From assembly GCA_025360945.1 (NCBI GenBank), contig JANYBE010000334.1, forward strand, positions 1-12,337: a stretch of DNA of 12,337 nt. Direction: 5' to 3'. Of this stretch, positions 1-6,658 are shown in pieces. Position 1 is the first letter of the stretch. The number at the start of each line of letters is the position of its first letter. The translations under genes were made by a program, and so were the position numbers. Origin of the DNA: Rhizobacter sp. Its GTDB lineage: Bacteria > Pseudomonadota > Gammaproteobacteria > Burkholderiales > Burkholderiaceae_C. The notes beneath the pieces were generated by a model. The model was not told the DNA's origin. It saw nothing but the letters and a program-made list of their open reading frames with translations, and ran no database searches.

Positions 1-123
1 GGCAACTGCCGCCGGATCGATGTCGCGCACATGCAGCGCGTGACCACGCGCACGCAGGTTCGTCGCCATAGCCAAGCCCATCGCGCCGATGCCGACGATG
101 CCCACGCGCACGCGCTCGTTCAT
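1..123 (-). CDS. NAD(P)-dependent oxidoreductase, 3-hydroxyisobutyrate dehydrogenase family (N-terminal part)
   Basis: Only the first 41 codons are in the window; the rest lies beyond the left edge. The protein begins MNERVRVGIVGIGAMGLAMA, a Rossmann nucleotide-binding start with the GxGxMG pattern (GIGAMG) followed by the usual helix and a second strand (HALHVRDID). This is typical of the beta-hydroxyacid dehydrogenase superfamily (3-hydroxyisobutyrate, tartronate semialdehyde and related dehydrogenases), which oxidise a beta-hydroxy acid with NAD or NADP. The start ATG follows the marR stop after one base (TGACATG), and a GGGGAAG ribosome-binding site lies 7 nt upstream inside marR, so it is the next gene of the same operon. 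Substrate cannot be told from the N-terminus. Its role in the aromatic pathway is unclear. Confidence 0.8.
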   Translation of the reverse strand, partial: MNERVRVGIVGIGAMGLAMATNLRARGHALHVRDIDPAAVA

Positions 124-124
124 G

Positions 125-592
125 TCAATGCTTCCCCGTTCGCCCGGACGCCACCTTGTGCAGCAGCTCGATCAGCAAGGCGCGCTCGGCCGCCGAGAGC
201 ACAGCTAGCGTCGGCGCCTCCATCGTCGCGGCGATCTTCTCGGCGCGTTCGACGAGCCGTGTGCCCTGCGGCGTCAGATGGATGTGCTGCGCGCGCCTGT
301 CCTGCGTGCCGCGCACGCGCTCGACCCAGCCGAACTCGACCATGCGGTCAAGGGTCACCGCCATGTTGGGCGCCGAGATGTCGAGCGCCTGGCCGAGCTG
401 CTTTTGATTCACCTGCGGATTTTGCGCGACCAGCATTAGGATCGAGAAGTCGACGACCTTCAGGCCGAGCGGCTCCATGTGCTGCGCGAAGACCTTGCGC
501 AGCGTGATCGCCGCCCGGCTTGCCGCGTAGCCGACGAGGTGGGAGATGCGAGAGGCGTCCAGCTCGGTCGTCACCGCGGCCTTCGTCGTCAT
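125..592 (-). CDS. MarR-family transcriptional regulator
   Basis: A 155-residue winged-helix regulator of normal MarR length. Residues about 45-88 form the helix-turn-helix (QLGQALDISAPNMAVTLDRM, with the recognition helix about 73-88). Residues 91-106 form the beta-wing with the conserved D98-R99-R100 of the family. The N- and C-terminal helices would make the dimer. Its ATG overlaps the livF stop as ATGA and has no clear Shine-Dalgarno, so it is probably made by translational coupling. MarR proteins such as CouR and FerR/FerC repress hydroxycinnamate genes and release DNA on binding the cinnamoyl-CoA thioester. The context makes the same role likely here, but this is inference. It is the only regulator in the window. 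A candidate target is the AT-rich site in the divergent intergenic region. Confidence 0.9.
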   Translation of the reverse strand: MTTKAAVTTELDASRISHLVGYAASRAAITLRKVFAQHMEPLGLKVVDFSILMLVAQNPQVNQKQLGQALDISAPNMAVTLDRMVEFGWVERVRGTQDRRAQHIHLTPQGTRLVERAEKIAATMEAPTLAVLSAAERALLIELLHKVASGRTGKH

Positions 593-1320
593 TTCGCGCG
601 CGCCGCGCCGAGGTAGGTGTCGATCACGCGAGAGTCCTTGGCCAGATCGCGCGCCGGGCCTTCGAGTGCGATCTCGCCCATCTCGAGCACATAGCCGTAG
701 TCGGCCACTTCGAGCGCAGCGCGCGCGTTCTGCTCAACCAACATGATCGTCACGCCGGTGCTGCGCAGGCTCTCGATGATGCGAAATATCTCTTTCACCA
801 CCAGCGGCGCGAGGCCGAGGCTTGGCTCGTCGAGCATCAGCAAAGAGGGCTTGCTCATCAGCGCGCGGCCGACCGCGAGCATCTGGCGCTCGCCGCCGGA
901 GAGCGTGCCGGCGAGCTGCGTGTGACGTTCCTCGAGGCGCGGGAACAGCTTGTAGACATCGTTCAGTGCAGCCGTGCTGTCCTTGTTGCCCAGCATCACC
1001 TGCCGGTAGGCGCCGAGCAGCAGGTTGTCTTCAACCGGCATCGTCGCGAACAGCGCGCGCGTCTCGGGCACCAGTGCGATGCCGGCGAGCACGCGCTCTT
1101 CCAGCGTGTGCAGCACGATTGACTGACCACGGTAGGCGATACCGCCGCGCGAGGGCAGCACGCCCATCAGCGCGTTCAGCAACGTCGACTTGCCGGCGCC
1201 GTTCGGGCCGATCACGGTGATCACGCTGCCAGCATTGGCCTTCAGGTTCAGGCCATGCAAGACCTCGGCGCGGCCGTAGCCGGCGTGAAGGGCGGTGACG
1301 TCGAGCAGGGTGTCGCTCAT
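589..1320 (-). CDS. livF: Branched-chain/aromatic ABC transporter ATP-binding protein, LivF type
   Basis: A 243-residue ABC ATPase of usual LivF length. It carries Walker A GPNGAGKST (38-46), signature LSGGERQ (140-146), Walker B LLMLDEP (160-166) and the LivF-typical VEQN, with Gln197 in place of the switch histidine. It powers the inner-membrane importer with the LivG half of the upstream fusion protein. The ATG lies one base after that gene's stop, with GGAG 7 nt upstream (GGAGCATTGAGATG). Although LivF is named for leucine import, this subfamily is widely used for aromatic acids, and the surrounding hydroxycinnamate genes point to an aromatic substrate. The end overlaps marR. Confidence 0.93.
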   Translation of the reverse strand: MSDTLLDVTALHAGYGRAEVLHGLNLKANAGSVITVIGPNGAGKSTLLNALMGVLPSRGGIAYRGQSIVLHTLEERVLAGIALVPETRALFATMPVEDNLLLGAYRQVMLGNKDSTAALNDVYKLFPRLEERHTQLAGTLSGGERQMLAVGRALMSKPSLLMLDEPSLGLAPLVVKEIFRIIESLRSTGVTIMLVEQNARAALEVADYGYVLEMGEIALEGPARDLAKDSRVIDTYLGAARAK

Positions 1321-1321
1321 C

Positions 1322-3088
1322 TCAATGCTCCGTGCCCAAGTACGCCGCGCGCACGGCCGGGCTGGCCTGCACCTCGGGCGGCGTGCCCTCGATCAGCTTG
1401 GTGCCGAACTCCATCACGACGACGCGATCGACCAGGCCCATCACCAAATCCATGTCGTGCTCGACGATCAAAATGCTCAGGCCTTCACCGCGCAACTGGC
1501 GCAGTACGGCGCCCAGCGCCTGTTTCTCCTTCAGGCGCAGACCCGCCGCAGGCTCGTCGAGCAGCAGCAGCGTCGGGTCGGCGCACAGCGCGCGGGCAAT
1601 TTCCATCAGGCGTTGGGGGCCGAGTGCAAGATTGCCTGCGAGCTCGTGCATGCGCTCGGCCATGCCGATGCGACGCAGCTGCTTCTCGGCTTCCTTCAGC
1701 AACTGACGCTCCTCGCGACGATCGAGTCGCAGCATCGCAGAGGCCACGCCGCTGCTGCCGCGCAGGTGTGCGCCGAGTGCCACGTTCTCGAGCACGGTCA
1801 TGCCCGGGATCATCTTCACGTGCTGGAAGGTGCGTGACACGCCACGCCGCGCGATCTCGCGCGAGGGCAGGCTGTCGATGCGTTCGCCGAGCAGCCTCAC
1901 TTCACCATTCGTGGCCGGCAGCACGCCGGTCACCAGATTGAAGGTGGTGGACTTGCCGGCACCGTTCGGCCCGATCAGGCCCATGATCTCGCCGGCGCGC
2001 ACCTGGAAGCTCACGTCGTTGACCGCGACCAGGCCGCCGAACTCCTTGCGCACCTTGTTCACGTCGAGCACGACCTCGCCGTGCGGCGGGCGCGAACGCT
2101 CGGGAAGCCCGTCAGCAAAGGCCCAGTCGACCTTTCGGTCGATGCGCGGCAGCTTCGCCTCGATAAAGGCCCAGATGCCGTCGCGCGCGTGCTGCAACAC
2201 CAGCACCAGCAGGATGCCGAACACGATGATTTCGTAGTTGCCGCTGCCGCCGAGCAGCTTGGGCAGCATCACCTGCAGCTGATCCTTCAGGATCTGCACC
2301 GCACCGGCACCGATCAGCGCGCCCCACACATGGCCGACGCCGCCGATCACGGCCATGAACAGGTACTCGATGCCCATGTTCAGCCCGAACGGCGACGGGT
2401 TCACGGTGCGCTGGAAGTGCGCGAACAGCCAGCCCGACACGCTCGCGAGCAAGGCCGCCAGCACGAAAGCCGTGACCTTGATGCGCAAGGTGTTCACGCC
2501 CATCGCCTCGGCCATCGTCGTGCCGCCCTTCACGGCGCGCATCGCTCGGCCGCTGCGCGAATCGAGCAGGTGCGTGACGGCCAACGCCGCGAGCACGACG
2601 ATGATCCACAGCAGGTAGAAGAAGTTGCGCCCGGTGTTGAGCTCGATGCCGGCAAAGTTCAGCGCTGGGATGCCGAGCAGCCCGTCGTACTTGCCGAGCG
2701 CGTCGATGTTGCCGAGCAGGTAAAAGAGGCTCAGGCCCCACGCAATCGTTGCGAGCGGCAAGTAGTGGCCCGACATGCGCAGCGTGATCCAGCCCAGGAA
2801 CAGCGCGGCAACAAAGGTCACGCCGAGTCCGATCCAGACCGTGAACCACGGCGATACGCCGTGCGCCGTCGTCAGGTACGCGGCCGTATACGCGCCCAGG
2901 CCGACGAACGCCGCCTGCCCGAACGAGGTCAGGCCTGCGATGCCGGTCAACAGCACGAGGCCGATCGCGACCAGCGTGTACAGGCCGATGTAGTTAGCCT
3001 GGGTGATCCAGAACTCGGGCACCGGCAGCTGCGGCAGCAGCGCGAGAAGCAAGATGAAGGCGATGAGGGCGGCGCGGCGCATGGTCAT
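1322..3088 (-). CDS. Fused ABC permease and ATP-binding protein (LivM-LivG fusion)
   Basis: A 588-residue protein joining two subunits usually encoded separately. Residues 1 to about 305 are a LivM-type permease: repeated hydrophobic segments, GLTSFGQAAFVGLGAY at 51-66, and the cytoplasmic EAA-like loop SGRAMRAVKG near 179-188. A linker of about 30 residues follows. Residues about 338-588 are a LivG-type ATPase with Walker A GPNGAGKST (373-381), Walker B LLLLDEP (507-513) and H-loop His544 (VEHDM). The signature region reads NLALGPQRLMEIAR (486-499), where the usual S and first Q of LSxGQ are Ala and Pro. The start chosen is the ATG at 3088, which overlaps the livH stop as ATGA. The frame stays open further upstream to 3793, but that stretch is the shadow of livH. 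Permease/ATPase fusions of this kind are known in this transporter family. Confidence 0.9.
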   Translation of the reverse strand: MTMRRAALIAFILLLALLPQLPVPEFWITQANYIGLYTLVAIGLVLLTGIAGLTSFGQAAFVGLGAYTAAYLTTAHGVSPWFTVWIGLGVTFVAALFLGWITLRMSGHYLPLATIAWGLSLFYLLGNIDALGKYDGLLGIPALNFAGIELNTGRNFFYLLWIIVVLAALAVTHLLDSRSGRAMRAVKGGTTMAEAMGVNTLRIKVTAFVLAALLASVSGWLFAHFQRTVNPSPFGLNMGIEYLFMAVIGGVGHVWGALIGAGAVQILKDQLQVMLPKLLGGSGNYEIIVFGILLVLVLQHARDGIWAFIEAKLPRIDRKVDWAFADGLPERSRPPHGEVVLDVNKVRKEFGGLVAVNDVSFQVRAGEIMGLIGPNGAGKSTTFNLVTGVLPATNGEVRLLGERIDSLPSREIARRGVSRTFQHVKMIPGMTVLENVALGAHLRGSSGVASAMLRLDRREERQLLKEAEKQLRRIGMAERMHELAGNLALGPQRLMEIARALCADPTLLLLDEPAAGLRLKEKQALGAVLRQLRGEGLSILIVEHDMDLVMGLVDRVVVMEFGTKLIEGTPPEVQASPAVRAAYLGTEH

Positions 3089-4125
3089 TCTTCGTCGTCG
3101 TGGTGGCCGCGCTGGAAGCTTCTCCACAGCAGCACTGGAATGATCAACGTGAACACGATCACCTCTTTGAACGCGCTCGCGTAGAACGAGCCGAAGCTCT
3201 CGAGCAGGCCGACGAACAGCGCACCGACCGCAGCTGCCGGGTAACTCGCCAGACCACCGAAGATCGCGGCGACGAAGCCCTTCAGCCCGATAAGGAAACC
3301 CGAGTCGTAGAACAGCGTCGTCGTCGGTCCGATCAGCAGGCCCGACAACGCGCCCATGAAGGCCGCGAGGCCGAAGCTTAAGCGGCCCGCACCCGAAGTC
3401 GAGATGCCCATCAGCCGGGCGCCGAGCCGGTTCACGGCGGTCGCGCGCAAGGCCTTGCCGCGCAGCGTGCGCTCGAAGAACAGGTACAGCGCCAGGATCA
3501 GCGCGACCGAGACCATGAAGATGATCAGCGCCTGGCCCGAGAGTGTGAGCGCGCCAGCCGAGAAGCGCGCGTCCCAGAAGCTCGGGTTGCGAAAGCCTTC
3601 GGCGCCGAAGAACACCAGGCCCAGACCGGTGAGCGCGAAATGCACGCCGACCGACACGATCAGAAGCACCAGCACCGTCGCATCGGCAAGCTTCTCGTAG
3701 GCGAGGCGGTACACCAGCGGCCCAAGCGGTGTGACGATGGCCAGCGTGAGCAGGCTTTGCAGCAGCAGCGGCAGCTTCAGCGGCGCGGCCCACACCGTCA
3801 GGGCCAGCACGAGCACGGGAAGGATCAGCGACTGGACCGCGCGCAGCAGCACGGTGTTGATCGGGATACCGCGCCGCACACCGGCCATGACATCGAGCAG
3901 CGCCGCGACCAGCGCCAGCACGACCAGCAGGTAGACCGTGCCCGGGACCTTGCCGAGCTGCAGCAAGGCCAGCGTGAGCGCGCCGTAGGCGACGAACTCA
4001 CCCTGCGGAATGAAGATCACGCGCGTGATCGCGAAGATCAGCACCGTGGCCAGCCCCAGCAGCGCGTAGATGGCGCCGTTGGTGGCGCCGTCGAGCATCA
4101 GGATGCTGGCAATTGAAAAGTCCAT
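3085..4125 (-). CDS. livH: Branched-chain/aromatic ABC transporter permease, LivH type
   Basis: A 346-residue multi-pass inner-membrane permease. It opens MDFSIASILMLDGATNGAIYALLGLATVLIF, as LivH proteins do, followed by an IPQGEF segment. The family loop FFERTLRGKALRATAVNRLGARLMGI lies in the second half, and GGLASYPAAAVGALFVGLLES near the C-terminus. It is somewhat longer than classical LivH (about 300 residues), the extra length lying around residues 75-130. It pairs with the LivM half of the downstream fusion. The ATG at 4125 has no convincing Shine-Dalgarno. Unlike the other junctions it is separated from the preceding gene by 115 nt, which suggests an internal promoter for the transporter half of the cluster. 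Confidence 0.92.
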   Translation of the reverse strand: MDFSIASILMLDGATNGAIYALLGLATVLIFAITRVIFIPQGEFVAYGALTLALLQLGKVPGTVYLLVVLALVAALLDVMAGVRRGIPINTVLLRAVQSLILPVLVLALTVWAAPLKLPLLLQSLLTLAIVTPLGPLVYRLAYEKLADATVLVLLIVSVGVHFALTGLGLVFFGAEGFRNPSFWDARFSAGALTLSGQALIIFMVSVALILALYLFFERTLRGKALRATAVNRLGARLMGISTSGAGRLSFGLAAFMGALSGLLIGPTTTLFYDSGFLIGLKGFVAAIFGGLASYPAAAVGALFVGLLESFGSFYASAFKEVIVFTLIIPVLLWRSFQRGHHDDEE

Positions 4126-4158
4126 GGGCGCTGCGACGAGTGATCTTGAAACTTATTC

Positions 4159-4174
4159 GACCGACCGGTCGGTC
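4159..4174. promoter_or_regulatory. Perfect 16-bp palindrome, candidate TetR-type operator
   Basis: GACCGACCGGTCGGTC reads the same on both strands with no mismatch. ACCGACCGGTCGGT-type palindromes are characteristic of TetR-family operators in proteobacteria. It sits 34 nt upstream of the livH start and overlaps a TTGACC hexamer on the livH coding strand, a position suited to repression of a livH promoter. No TetR gene is in the window, so the regulator would be encoded elsewhere. The family assignment is inference from the pattern. Confidence 0.55.
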
Positions 4175-4195
4175 AAGGTCGAGCGCGATGATACA

Positions 4196-4211
4196 AGCGG
4201 TTTCAACCGCT
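4196..4211. repeat. Small inverted repeat downstream of the binding-protein gene
   Basis: AGCGGTTTCAACCGCT is an inverted repeat (AGCGG/CCGCT around a 6-nt loop, or 7 bp around 2 nt). It begins 30 nt after the binding-protein stop on the minus strand. It could be a weak transcript hairpin or an RNA-processing point between the abundant binding-protein message and the permease message. No T-run follows, so it is not a standard intrinsic terminator. It could equally be a protein-binding site. Confidence 0.35.
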
Positions 4212-4240
4212 GCAAAACGCCGCGCCCTCCCGATAAACCC

Positions 4241-5386
4241 TCACTTGCTGGGCACGAGCTTCCAGTCGCCGTTCGCGATCGTCACCAGCACCCCGGTGTC
4301 GGGCGTGAAGCCGAAGTGATCGGCGGCGGTGTAGTTCAGCACGCCTTGCGAAACCGGGATGCGGCCCACGGTCTCGAGCGCGTCCTTCAGCGCGGTGCGG
4401 AACTCCTTCGAGCCCGGCTTGCCCTTCTTCAGCGCCTCGGGAACGATGCGCTGCAGCACCACGTAGGCATCGAACACGTGCGCGCCGAACTGGTTCGCCG
4501 AATGCTTCCCGTAGGTCTTCTCGTACTCAGCCGTGTACTTCATGCCAAGCACCTTGCTCGGGTTGCTGTCGGGCAGCAGGTCCGCAACCATCGCCGGGCC
4601 AGTCGAGACGAACGAGCCCTCCACATCCTTGCCGCCGACGCGGATTAGATCTAGCGAGGCCGCGCCGTGGGTCTGGAAGATCTTGTTCCTGGCGTAGCCG
4701 CGCTCGACCAGACCCTTGTGCGGCATCGCCGAGCCGCTGCCCGAGGCACCGATCAGGATCGCGTCCGGGTTGGCCGCGACTAGCTTGAGGGCCTGGCCGG
4801 TCACGCTGGTGTCGGCGCGGCCAAAGCGCTCGACGTCCACCGACTTGATTCCGTTCTTCTCGGCCAGCGCGGTGATGTCCTTGAGCCAGCTCTCACCGTA
4901 GGCGTCGGAGTAGCCAAGATAGCCGAAGGTCTTCACGCCGGTCTTCTTCCAGTAGTCGACGATTGGGATCGCCATCACTGCGGTCGACTGCGGCAAGCGG
5001 AACGACCACGCGCCCTTGCCCTCGGGCAGCACAATGGGCGACAGCGTGAGCTGCACCGTCTGCGCTTCGGTGGCGACGTCGGACATCGCGATCGCGATCG
5101 GCGTCGCTGCCGAGCCGAGGATCAAGTCGACCTTGTCTTCGGTGACGAAGCGGCGCGCGTTCTTCACGCCCACCGTCGGGTCGGTCGCGTCGTCGAGGAT
5201 GATGACGTTGAGCTTCTCGCCCGCGACCGTGGACGGCCACAGCATGATGCCGTTCTTGCACGGGATGCCGAGCGCCGAAGTCGGGCCAGTCAGCGGCAGG
5301 CTCACACCGATGGTGATGTCGGCGTGCGCCAGCGTGGCGCTCAGCACGCCGGCCAGCGCGGTGATGAGGGGGCGAAGTGAGGTCAT
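4241..5386 (-). CDS. Periplasmic substrate-binding protein of aromatic/branched-chain ABC transporter
   Basis: A 381-residue type I periplasmic binding protein (LivK-like). Residues 1-22 form a signal peptide (MTSLRPLITALAGVLSATLA, then HA, with likely cleavage after A22). The mature part begins DITIGVSLPLTGPTSALG, the usual ligand-site strand and loop. Later come DDATDPTVGVKNARRFV and the second-lobe segments GYLGYSDAYGESW and FGRADTS. It would capture the substrate in the periplasm and hand it to LivH/LivM. The ATG at 5386 is preferred over an in-frame upstream ATG at 5422 because it has a strong GGAG 6 nt upstream and places the signal peptide at the N-terminus. It lies 26 nt downstream of the thioesterase gene. 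CouP-type relatives bind p-coumarate and related acids, so an aromatic ligand is likely but not proven. Confidence 0.9.
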   Translation of the reverse strand: MTSLRPLITALAGVLSATLAHADITIGVSLPLTGPTSALGIPCKNGIMLWPSTVAGEKLNVIILDDATDPTVGVKNARRFVTEDKVDLILGSAATPIAIAMSDVATEAQTVQLTLSPIVLPEGKGAWSFRLPQSTAVMAIPIVDYWKKTGVKTFGYLGYSDAYGESWLKDITALAEKNGIKSVDVERFGRADTSVTGQALKLVAANPDAILIGASGSGSAMPHKGLVERGYARNKIFQTHGAASLDLIRVGGKDVEGSFVSTGPAMVADLLPDSNPSKVLGMKYTAEYEKTYGKHSANQFGAHVFDAYVVLQRIVPEALKKGKPGSKEFRTALKDALETVGRIPVSQGVLNYTAADHFGFTPDTGVLVTIANGDWKLVPSK

Positions 5387-5390
5387 GGGA

Positions 5391-5398
5391 GTCTCCGG
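5391..5398 (-). promoter_or_regulatory. Ribosome-binding site of the binding-protein gene
   Basis: On the minus strand CCGGAGAC precedes the ATG at 5386, with GGAG spaced 6 nt from the start codon. This selects the 381-residue form over a start 36 nt further upstream, which would add 12 hydrophilic residues before the signal peptide. Confidence 0.7.
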
Positions 5399-5412
5399 TC
5401 GATTTTGGTGAT

Positions 5413-5847
5413 TCAGGAACACAGCAGACGAATGTCTTCGGGCACCGGGATGGCACGCAGCCGATCCGGATCATGCTCGTCGCGCTTCACGAACGCGCGC
5501 ACCTCGCGGCCTTCGCAGATCAAGTCTTCGCCGCCGTCGGCGCGCGCCCGCGTGATGCGATGGATCTGGTTGAAAACCTTGGCGCGCCACTCCTCGACAT
5601 GCGTCGTGATCGTGAGCGTTTCGCCGTAGGTCGCGGCCTTGGTGAACTTGGTGTTGATCTCGAGCAGCGGCGTGCCAACGATGCCGCGCGTCTTCACCAG
5701 CTCGCGCCACGGCGACACGCCGCACTGCATGAAGAACGCGAGCGAGGCTGAGTCCATCCAGCGCGAGAAATTCGGGAAGAACACGATGCCCGCCGGGTCG
5801 CAATCGCCGAACGTCACATTGACGGTGTAGGTGGTGGTGCGGGGCAT
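5413..5847 (-). CDS. 4-hydroxybenzoyl-CoA thioesterase (hotdog fold)
   Basis: A 144-residue hotdog-fold thioesterase. Residues 13-30 (FGDCDPAGIVFFPNFSRW) contain the hallmark of the Pseudomonas CBS3-type 4-hydroxybenzoyl-CoA thioesterase, including the catalytic Asp at position 17. The rest also follows that enzyme as I recall it: CGVSPWRELV, RGIVGTPLLE, the EEWRAKVFNQIHR strand, and an ending in LCS. The expected reaction is hydrolysis of 4-hydroxybenzoyl-CoA, or a methoxylated analogue such as vanilloyl-CoA, to the free acid and CoA in the cytoplasm. It starts 10 nt after the dehydrogenase stop without a clear Shine-Dalgarno, so coupling is likely. Here it would provide the last step of side-chain removal or recycle CoA from aroyl-CoA. 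Confidence in family is high; confidence in exact substrate is moderate. Confidence 0.92.
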   Translation of the reverse strand: MPRTTTYTVNVTFGDCDPAGIVFFPNFSRWMDSASLAFFMQCGVSPWRELVKTRGIVGTPLLEINTKFTKAATYGETLTITTHVEEWRAKVFNQIHRITRARADGGEDLICEGREVRAFVKRDEHDPDRLRAIPVPEDIRLLCS

Positions 5848-5857
5848 CGCGTATGGT

Positions 5858-6622
5858 TCAGCGTGGCGCCATGCGCAGTGCGCCGTCGAGCCGGATCACT
5901 TCGCCGTTGAGCGACATGTTCTCGACGATAGCGGCGCAGAGTTGCGCGAACTCCTCGGGTTTGCCCAGGCGCTTCGGGAACGGGATGCTCGCGGCCAGCG
6001 ACTCCTGCACCGCCTGCGGCAGTTCGGCCATCAACGGCGTGAGAAACAGCCCCGGCGCGATCGTGCAGACCCGTACGCCGAACTGCGCGAGGTCGCGCGC
6101 AAGCGGCAGCGTCAGCGCGACCACGCCGCCCTTGGACGCCGCGTAGGCTTCCTGCCCGACCTGGCCGTCGAAGGCCGCGACCGAGGCGGTGTTGACGATC
6201 ACGCCGCGCTCGCCGTCGATCAACGGTTCGAGCTTGACGATCTCGGCCGCCGCGAGGCGGATCATGTTGAAGGTGCCGAATAGGTTGACCTCGACGACGC
6301 GCTTGAATTCTTCGAGCGGCATTGGCGTGCCGTCCCGGCCGATCAGTCGCTTCGCGGTGCCGATGCCGGCAATGTTCATCACCAGCCGTGCCGGGCCGTG
6401 CGCTGCGCGGGCGCCGTCCAGAGCAGCGAGCACGCTGTCGGTGTCGGTGATGTCGCACGCGATGCCGATACCACCAAACTCGGCGGCGACCGCCTTCGCG
6501 CCGTCGCCGTTGCGATCGAGCACCGCGACCTTCGCACCGCGGCGCGCAAGTTCGCGTGCGGTCTGCGCGCCCAGGCCCGAGGCACCACCGGTGACGAGGG
6601 CGGCTTGTCCGTTGATGTTCAT
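5858..6622 (-). CDS. Short-chain dehydrogenase, probable 3-hydroxyacyl-CoA dehydrogenase
   Basis: A 254-residue classical SDR. The cofactor motif TGGASGLG is at 11-18, D36 after the second strand (VLDRN) favours NAD+, NIAG is at 83-86, and the catalytic residues are S147, Y160 and K164 (YAASK). The insert RLIGRDGTPMPLEEFKRVVEVN and the overall layout resemble type-2 3-hydroxyacyl-CoA dehydrogenases (HSD10-like). In context it should oxidise the 3-hydroxy-3-arylpropionyl-CoA made by the hydratase to the beta-keto thioester, the role of CouN in the Rhodococcus pathway. It lies 36 nt downstream of the CoA ligase and 10 nt upstream of the thioesterase. An alternative is a general short-chain 3-hydroxyacyl-CoA dehydrogenase. 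Confidence 0.88.
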   Translation of the reverse strand: MNINGQAALVTGGASGLGAQTARELARRGAKVAVLDRNGDGAKAVAAEFGGIGIACDITDTDSVLAALDGARAAHGPARLVMNIAGIGTAKRLIGRDGTPMPLEEFKRVVEVNLFGTFNMIRLAAAEIVKLEPLIDGERGVIVNTASVAAFDGQVGQEAYAASKGGVVALTLPLARDLAQFGVRVCTIAPGLFLTPLMAELPQAVQESLAASIPFPKRLGKPEEFAQLCAAIVENMSLNGEVIRLDGALRMAPR

Positions 6623-6658
6623 GGCTTGTCCAAAGCGTTTACTCGTATGTAAGTGAAT

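Larger units (their letters stand above)
4126..4240. other. Intergenic region between binding-protein gene and livH
   Basis: This 115-nt gap is much larger than the other gaps in the minus-strand block. It contains a perfect 16-bp palindrome and a smaller inverted repeat, listed separately. On the minus strand a TTGACC hexamer (4176-4171) overlaps the palindrome and could serve as a -35 box. No good -10 hexamer at standard spacing was found, so the promoter itself is only suspected. Confidence 0.5.

Noticed and set aside
2081..3184. Plus-strand open frame of 367 codons opposite the transporter fusion
   Set aside because: Rich in Gln, Arg, His and Asp with no recognisable domain; it mirrors the real minus-strand gene.
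3089..3793. In-frame upstream extension of the LivM-LivG fusion by 235 residues
   Set aside because: The extension is Arg/Ala-rich, lies wholly inside livH in another frame, and the ATG at 3088 starts a proper permease with an ATGA overlap.
4196..4211. Rho-independent terminator after the binding-protein gene
   Set aside because: The hairpin is short and is not followed by a T-run on either strand.
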